A DNA stretch of 64,000 nucleotides from Acanthaster planci (Eukaryota; Echinodermata; Asteroidea; Valvatida; Acanthasteridae), in the NCBI RefSeq assembly GCF_001949145.1, contig NW_019091530.1, positions 1 to 64,000 of the forward strand, read 5' to 3'. Position 1 is the stretch's first letter; each line of letters starts with the position of its first letter. The position numbers and the translations under genes were made by a program. Shown here in pieces: positions 57,001 through 64,000 of the stretch. The notes beneath the pieces are model-generated. The model made no database searches and was not told the origin of the DNA. It saw nothing but the letters and a program-made list of their open reading frames with translations.

Positions 57001-60000
57001 ATGTATGTATGTTATTTAGTAATTTCAACAAAGCATTTACGGAATTCGGGATACAAGGCACTTGTGAACGAAATTTGAGCTGTCTTTGAAGGTACAAATG
57101 TGAGAAAAACCGTTGCAAAAATTTTGCATTGTAGGAGGACTTTTATACCCGGGATGTCAGTCATAGTGCAAATGAAGACAATGTCCAACCTGGGCTACCT
57201 GCTATGTCCAAGCATACTGAATGAATCAAATTTGAACAACGCTCAATTTTCTTGTCCTTGATTGTGCACCTCTTGAGACTCTGACAGCAAAATACAGGGA
57301 AAAGGTCCACTTGTATAACACTAAAAATGTCAAAAAGGTAGCTTTTTATGGAAAAAAATCTTCTTGTTGACACATTCTTAACACATTAACTCACTTTAAC
57401 TGGGTGGCATGAGAAACTATACTAAATTGGTGATGTAAGTCTGATAAAAACAAATAACAAATCATTAAATCTTTACCATAGTTTATATCTTATCTAAACT
57501 TTACTACATGGGATGTCTAAATTAGGCAACAACTGACTATGTTCTTCACTTTATCACAACCTAATTTTTTTTAATTCCTAGACTTATATTTTGAACAGGT
57601 GCATGTATAACCTACATGTATAATTTTGAGGCCCTGTGATATTTCAAATTAGCTTGACAACAATGAAATATTTTAACTCAAATCATCTCAAAACAATAAA
57701 CCCGACAGCTCACATCTGTACGTGTTCTCCCTCCTGCTTGAAAACTACTTTTGCTTTGGTTTATAAAACCAGACTCTGTCAAAACAGAGTAAAAACAAAA
57801 TTAAAAACTACATGTATATCTTCTTTAGATTTCGTCTCTTTTTCATGAATGCAGCTCCAAGACAGACAGACAGACAGACTAATCATAGGTCCTTTTATAG
57901 ATATACTAGTATGAACTGATTTTTCAAGGCTAGAATGGCATGCAAAAATGTAATAATTATGGAAGTATGTACTGTACGTGTAGCTGGTAAAATAGCTGCT
58001 TATTTGTGCAGCTCGCCTCAAGAGGCAGAATCACCTGCTTCAATATCCTGTCAATTTCCCTCTGACGGTTCTCTGAAAACGAGACCAAAAATTGGCATCT
58101 CCAATGGATACCTCTTAATGTGTGTTCATTGTAAACAGATGAATCCTCTCTACAACAAAACACATTGGCAAGCCCTATCAGTGTAAATGTCATGAATGAA
58201 TCTACAAAGGAATCCGGGGCCCTGACACATTCTCATTTACATTGTCGCTGTTTGCGCTCAGTGTTTTGTAATAATGAGGCTTGACTACCGATGAATGAAA
58301 CACAACTGGAATGCTATTTGTTCAAAATACTGATGACATGGGTTTGGTCCAGGGATGATTCTGTTTGCTTGTGGTTAAACAAACAGTGGACTTTGGTGGC
58401 AGTGTGTAAATTTTCAGTTCTTCCCCCTGCTGCTGACAAAAATGTCAACACAATCTTTGGCTGGGTTGACAAAGGAAAATAAATGGTTTTACCATGGGAC
58501 AGATATAACCTTACCAAGGGAAAGATGACAGCTTTTCATAGTTTTTATGGCTAAGAAAATGTTTTTGAAAAGTTAGGGACTACATGATGTCGAGGTTAAA
58601 AAATTTAATTGTATAAATGTTGATGACTTATCCAGAGAATGTTTGAGAAAAGTCCTTTGTTGAACCTGACACTATATAGCTCTAGATACATATGACCCGC
58701 ATTTACCCACAGTAGCTCTTCCGAGGGAAAAGAAAAGATTTCGGGGAAAGAAAGGGGCTACAGACCCTCAAAACAGGGGAATGAAATCCTACATGTATGT
58801 CTTTTTCCCAAATACAGTACTCCCAAACTGCATCAATTTATCACAAGCAAGGCTATCAGTTTATGTCATATAAAAATTATGTATCAACACCAGCCCAGAC
58901 AATCTAAAGCGAAGAATTTAGTCCTGGCATCATTTAAACACAAAGCACACTATTTCAGGCACCCAATATTGTTATGCATTGTGCAATAAAACAGGAGCCC
59001 CCCATTCAGTTCAAGTCAAATTTGTATGCCCAATTTCCAAATGCTGATGAAAGCCCTGTCAACAAAGTCAACAACTTTGTCTGCTGCCACCGATTGCTGA
59101 CAAGCACGTACCACCGCATGCATTTTTATCTCGTAATAGAATGCAAGCAATCCCAAGGCACTAAACAAAACTTGTACAGGGAGACAGACCATGGACACAA
59201 ATCCTTGAAAATTTTGCCTTGTTTTGTCTGGTATTGAGTTCTTTTGTCCCACAAAATGCTGTCTACTAAATGCCAAAATACAGGTCAAGGATAAACTAGT
59301 TTTTGCTTTCTGTGTGCGGGAGTTGCATTCAGTAGTTGCCCACACGTTGTACTTTTCTAAACAAAAAATTCTGTAACTACTTTTTACAAGCATGTAGTTT
59401 CAAGGAGGCAACAAAAACAGAGTCCTCTTATTGCCTACTATTCGTACAGATGGCCAAAGCTTGTAAAAAGAACATCCTTGGTTGATGTCAAGTTTAACCT
59501 CAAAATGCACATTTCCCCTACTGGGTGTAGTTTTGAGTTGCTCAACAAATCATTTTCAAGAAAGTTACCCAGTGCATAAGCCTGCGAATTCCAAAACAAA
59601 GTTCATTTAGATGACGTAAGTGGTGATGAACTAATCACAATTCACTAACCAATCATGTTGAGTTCATCATGACTCAACTTATAACTTAACAAGGTTTACA
59701 TGATAAAGGTAAAACCTTAGTTTTGGGAAGTAATGAAAAGCTTGTGTGACTAGGAGAGAGCTTTAGGATTTTCTGCCTGCTTCTGACAAACAAAAGGTGA
59801 AAACTTTTTCATAATTGTGGGTACAGCCAATTTAACAACTGTTTAATGACTAAGACTATTGTAATATTACTGAATAGGAACAACCATTGTAAAAACTGTG
59901 ATTGTCCTTGTCCAAGATGTTTAATAAACTACAATGTGCACACGCAGCTGAGCAACTTTTCATGAATTGCGCTACTAATTTGTTTACGTGCGGTACAAAG

Positions 60001-60372
60001 TGACACCATGTTTATTAAAATCGGCTGTGGGTATCTTTCAAACCTACCAGCTCTCTGTCTGGAATCTGCTCCATCACCCCTACTCTGATCCCCCTGGCCT
60101 GCTGACTGCAATGAAGCCTGTCTTAAGCCCCTTCTGCCGTCACTGGTCTTGGCACTGTCTATCCCACTGTCCCTGCAAGTGCTCCGACTGTCCGCCCTCT
60201 GCCCGGCATTGTCCCCACCCAGGGACTGGCTGTCAACGTCACGGGGCTTGGGCTCACTCTGTGTTATCAGAACCTGTTTCCGTAGTGATGTGGATGAGCT
60301 GCCCTTTTTCGGTTTGTCACTTGCCGAGCCGAGACTTGAGGTGGATGCACTCTGCGAACTCCCACAACCCAT
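51074..60372 (-). CDS. Stathmin-domain-like protein with N-terminal acylation motif (STMND1-like), complete, 6 exons, 335 residues
   Basis: Exons (minus): 60048-60372, 58035-58072, 55067-55153, 52685-52795, 51680-51866, 51074-51333; all phases agree and the frame ends in TAG. The protein starts MGCGSSQSAST, a context for N-myristoylation at Gly2 and palmitoylation at Cys3. A Ser/Arg-rich, probably disordered region follows to residue 108. From about 109 to 235 is one long charged helix: ENRQREIDRILKQ, MLAERQRVAEERRLE, RRRKDILAAREFGDSQTAEA, AEKNRARHQAEIQAKQRMRE. The AEERR block and the spacing to KNRxxHQAEIQAK resemble the stathmin domain, which binds tubulin dimers. The acidic Ser-rich tail ends in GTQDFFDT. 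Human STMND1 also begins MGCG and has such a helix, so orthology is plausible but inferred. The 38-nt exon 2 is unusually small. A membrane-tethered microtubule regulator is the likely role; another coiled-coil protein remains possible. Confidence 0.75.
56434..57158. repeat. 725-bp foldback element with about 260-bp inverted arms
   Basis: The left arm (56434-56701) and right arm (56898-57158) are inverted copies, roughly 80 percent alike by eye. Shared blocks include 'tataaa' then 'tcctcctac', 'gacagctcaaat', 'cacaagtgccttgtatcccg', 'gttgaaattactaaat', 'aaactcca' and 'tgcacatg'. The central 196 bases are not clearly repeated. It lies in the intron between exons 2 and 3 of the stathmin-domain gene. 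It looks like a foldback or MITE-type DNA transposon without coding capacity. Confidence 0.85.
57861..57879. repeat. (GACA)n microsatellite
   Basis: Nearly five copies of GACA in an intron of the stathmin-domain gene. Confidence 0.9.
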
Positions 60373-61462
60373 GCTCTTTATCAGCTCTGAGGTGAAGGAT
60401 TTCTTGTCTTTGGCAGGTGATAAACTAGTGGCAGGGATTATAAATGCTATCACATCAGAGTGCGGGCAAAAACCTGGCTGTTTAAAAGAGCTCCTACAAA
60501 ATCAACTGTGATGCATACGCCTCACATACAGCTCCCAGACCTATTGGCAACAGGGCAAAAGAAAATGATTATTTAAGCAGAACAAGAACTTACAAAATCA
60601 TGGGGGAATTTGTTTCATTGCAGTAAGGTAGCAACAAAACACTTGAATCTTATAATTAATAGAAGTTCCTTGTCTGGTGTATCTTGTGTGTGTGATTTTT
60701 CTCCTTTCTTGCTCTTACTAAAATGTCTTTAGAAATCCTCGCTATAGGATGAGATACATGTACGACAATGTATACCTTCAGGTGTTATTATTTGATCGAC
60801 CTTCCGTTTTGCTAATTCTTCTGCAATTTTTCAAACAAATTGAAATCACTTCATGAAAAAAATAGGATTCCTTTCAAAAACTGCTTAAATTCAACCCACC
60901 CAATTTCAAGAAATGTGGGATGAACACAAAGACAGGCCTACTTGCATGTAGTTGAAAGACACACACAATGACATTGTAAAGACATTCCGGGGAAAGTACT
61001 TTAGTTTTATTGTAGATTATACTTTATATGAACACTAGCATACAAAAGGAAAGAACCAATATCAAGAAGGAAACAACATATTGGTTAAAAAAAATAAATA
61101 AACAGCCGAGATGGTAGGCCTAGGTCAAATTCTCAAAAGAAACCGGCTTGTGTGGTCAACCTCAAGTAAGTTTTGTGGGAACTTGGCAGAACTGTGGAAT
61201 AGGAAGGTGGCCCGGCTCAACTCCATGCCATGGGAGGAGGAAAGGGGTTAAAATTAGTTCGAGAAAAATACTTGAGTTCTCTCCATTTTATGACATTAAA
61301 TTCTAAAACAAAAGGTCATGACACAACTCGGGAAAGGAGATCCCGACAACTTAAGTAGTTTGTTGCCACTGCAAGCAGGCGACGCAGCAATAAACCACCA
61401 CCGTCGACTGTGGCGCCGTACTTACGTCAGCAACAGTGACACTGTCCGAGCTAGTTACTTAC
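60373..61462. other. Upstream flank of the stathmin-domain gene
   Basis: The reading frame of exon 1 stays open upstream to an ATG at 60453 (MIAFIIPATSLSPAKDKKSF). I chose the internal ATG at 60372 because MGCG at the very N-terminus makes an acylation signal. No clear core promoter was identified. Confidence 0.45.
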
Positions 61463-61504
61463 ATATTTGTAAATGCTGGTGACTGTAGTCAAATCGTCAT
61501 CCAT
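61463..61504 (-). CDS. Candidate short first coding exon (14 codons) ending in a perfect donor
   Basis: The minus strand reads MDDDLTTVTSIYKY and then GTAAGTAA, a consensus donor, in phase 0. It could be an upstream exon of the stathmin-domain gene. However, no strong phase-0 acceptor joins it to the MGCG exon; the only in-frame choices lack a pyrimidine tract. It may instead start another minus-strand gene or be chance. Confidence 0.25.
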
Positions 61505-62199
61505 GTAAGCCCCTTCCTCGAAGGAAACGCAGCTACAAATGTGAAAAACAGGCTGAAAATGTTATCTTTACATGTGATGCACGCGAATGCTTCCAAGTTT
61601 CATGGACACATTGCCCTTGAACGGCTTTGAAGCGCTAGCTATGAAGCACCATAATTGTATCAACGTACTGCGTACACTTTCTCGACAAAGTTGTAAATGG
61701 TATAGTCTGGAAACTGGGAAGGAAATCAATAAGCTAAAGGGGAAATAAAACGTTGAATTGTTTATTGGGAAAAAACAGTATCTTTTAGCGTTGAATTTCA
61801 GAGTAATTTTAAAAATGGCTACGGAATATTTAAAATAGGAGTTTTAAAGATCTAGGATAAAGACATCGTTAAATGTAATAGTGCAAATGTAAAAAAAATT
61901 TTCAAACACCCCCGTATAAGCATGGTGTGCGCCTAAATATCTGTCAATGGAGTCACCGGTACCTGTTTCATGGCAACGTGTAAACTATGCACTTTGCAGG
62001 ACCGCGCGGTACTGTGTAGACAGACCCCCAGCTGTGCTCACTACATTGCTGCATTTCGGCTCCTCGCAAAATTGACGCGTGACAAATTGAAAAAGAAATT
62101 ACTTGTATATCTTAATTGAAGATACTCTTGTCACCTGTCGCTGCATCTGTCGCCGTCCCGTCTGTCGTTATTATAAGCTTCTTCACAAGGAAAAAAAAC

Positions 62200-62532
62200 T
62201 CATTTCAAGGGTTGGTAATTGTTAGCAAACCGCCTTTTATGATGTCCATCAACAACTGACAGAACTCCGAAGACATTGAAGTGGATAAAATAAGCTCTAT
62301 TAAAAGATATTAAAGTTGAAAAAATGTATGCGAGAACAACCACCCCAATGGAGACAAACAGCTGCATCCTGCCGCAACTTTGTCCATTCTGTCTGGTCAT
62401 TCCGTGTGCTCCGAGTAGATGAACCTTGTCGATATACTTTAAAGGGTTACAGCAATGCAGTTTCAATGTAACACTTTTAAAACTATTTAAAGACCTTTTG
62501 TCACTATTAGCCTCATTTTCTGTTTCACTCAT
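62200..62532 (-). CDS. Candidate small membrane protein or first exon (110 residues)
   Basis: An open frame from an ATG with MSETENEANSDKRSLNSF, then a Cys/His-containing stretch and one strong hydrophobic segment (FVSIGVVVLAYIFSTLISF) at about residues 60-78. This could be a single-pass protein or, starting from the internal Met before QLFVSIG, the anchor of a type II Golgi enzyme whose other exons are not visible. I do not recognise it. Confidence 0.25.
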   Translation of the reverse strand: MSETENEANSDKRSLNSFKSVTLKLHCCNPLKYIDKVHLLGAHGMTRQNGQSCGRMQLFVSIGVVVLAYIFSTLISFNRAYFIHFNVFGVLSVVDGHHKRRFANNYQPLK

Positions 62533-64000
62533 TCAAAGTGAACGACGGTGCCTTTTAGGCTTTAATGCTAATGAGATTCCTATATTTATGACAAAGCTGT
62601 GGTGTCAGTCCAAGAAGAAAACCTTTATGTTTGCACACACTGGCCTTATTTTTCTTTTCCTTGGCGAGTAATCGTTGTCTAACTACACAGCAATTAGCCA
62701 GCTAAGAGAGAATCTTTTTCTTAGTACTGGTTTCTATATATGCGTTGAAATTCTGGGTTCACAATTAAAATCTGTGTACTGAGCAATGGCTTCCAGAGCA
62801 CTTTTTCGGGGAGGGGAATTTCTTCAGGGCAAACAAGTACTGCTACACAGTACCGCAAGACATCGGTTCCAACATCACCAACATGTACAAATGGCATCCC
62901 ATCCCCACACCCCAGTCTAATGGGTATATACCCGGAACAGGTTCCCGGCCTATGGGTCTATACCCTTGGCAACCTTCCCCAAGCTCCCCTCCTACACACT
63001 GGCATACCTCACTGATCTGCTAGCATCCTATGTTCTGCAATCTGTCAAAAAACAGTGCGTGAGGTATTAATTCGGCACTGAGGGCGCTATTCAATATTGG
63101 AAGGGTTGCCTTAATTTTTCTTACAGAAACCTTGTTGTACATATTTATGCTCTTTGTTGGTGTATCCTTCTTGGGTTAAAGAGTATTGAAATTTACACAA
63201 ATGTGATTGGGTAAAAGGTGGCCCCCATTCTACTCGGTTTATTTCTTAGGGTAAAGCATTTTTGCTCTACCTCTAAAGTAACGAAAAGCGCTGTCCCAAA
63301 CACAGCTTGATTCTCAGTTCTCAAGCTTGTGTGTCCAATTATTTTATGCAGGTGATACATTTCAGTTGTTTTAAAAAGACTTTTAGCGTATCCCTTCGGA
63401 GTTTCCTGAAAAAAATAAAATGGACATGGGTGACAGGTTCTGTCGAAACTTGACCAAATATTCAGGAGTATGAACTTTTGAAATTATAGGCAAGAATCGC
63501 AATTACTGCCCCCGCCACATTTCCAACCGTGAAACTGAAAAGCCTGCACTCAAGGGAGGAATATTTGGCCTCCCTCGACCTCTATATCAAGGTACTAGTT
63601 CGTGAGTGTAGTGTAATGTAGTTCATGACACAAAGCATTGAACTGAAAAACAAAAACAGTAACGGTGAGATTCGGACTACTGTGCACCACATCGCTCATC
63701 AACAAGGTTAACAATTTGGAAATCTTGTGAAATGACGTTCTTTGTACGTTTGGGAAACTATTGTAAAGTCCTAAATCCATGCAGACGCGACGCATAACCA
63801 TTTTCAACTCATAATCGTGGTCAAGTATAAAGTGGGTTTGACTTTTACGGATGAACCATTTCAAACAGTCACTTTAGAAAAATCTGAAGATAAGTTTTGA
63901 CCTAGGATCTGGAGGACCATGGTCCTCCAGGTTCAGAAGCACAAATATTAATTGTTTTTTCTTGAATAAACTGCGCTAGCTGCGTCCTCCTAGCACTTTT
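62533..64000. other. Right-end non-coding stretch with a perfect 22-bp palindrome
   Basis: No supported gene. At 63909-63930 the half-site CTGGAGGACCA is followed immediately by its exact reverse complement TGGTCCTCCAG. Nothing else was recognised. Confidence 0.5.

Noticed and set aside
59988-60511. Plus-strand frames of 135 and 120 codons
   Set aside because: They are antisense shadows of exon 1 of the stathmin-like gene.

Overview
This is a eukaryotic, intron-rich stretch of an animal genome. The genes are split into many short exons with GT-AG junctions, coding density is low, and the introns hold LINE, SINE and LTR-retrotransposon debris. There are two assembly gaps (18906-19045 and 37152-37502). 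The gene families (a NIDO-AMOP-vWD protein, NRDE2, a stathmin-domain protein), BEL/Pao and CR1-like elements, and many TACATGTA and TAGGCCTA words suggest a marine invertebrate, perhaps a deuterostome. That placement is inference with low confidence. All supported genes lie on the minus strand.

Layout: 1-945 is a frameshifted BEL/Pao gag and 1721-3236 a decayed Ty3/gypsy element. From 24420 down to 4861 lies a 14-exon gene with every splice phase compatible: signal peptide, NIDO, an E-set-like region, AMOP and vWD, the architecture of Drosophila Mesh and the MUC4/SUSD2 family. Its 3' end (Sushi and membrane segment expected) was not found. Its introns hold a 48-bp tandem array, LINE fragments and inverted repeats. 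From 24421 to 31044 no gene is seen, only repeats and a short tRNA-derived retroposon with direct repeats. An intronless 375-codon gene of unknown function occupies 31045-32172.

From 46915 down to 35485 lies a complete 9-exon NRDE2 gene (1226 codons plus stop), with a LINE remnant in its first intron. From 60372 down to 51074 lies a complete 6-exon gene for a 335-residue protein. It has an acylation-type MGCG start and a stathmin-like helix, resembling stathmin-domain-containing protein 1. A 0.7-kb foldback element sits in one of its introns. The right end (60.4-64 kb) has only weak candidates.

The genes do not form an operon-like system and have separate roles: cell junction or extracellular matrix, nuclear RNA surveillance, and probably the tubulin cytoskeleton. 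The most unusual structures are two copies of the same 48-bp satellite in opposite orientation inside one transcription unit, a 0.7-kb foldback element, a 130-bp hairpin with a GCGAA-rich loop, and a weak splice donor beside a GU-rich microsatellite in NRDE2.
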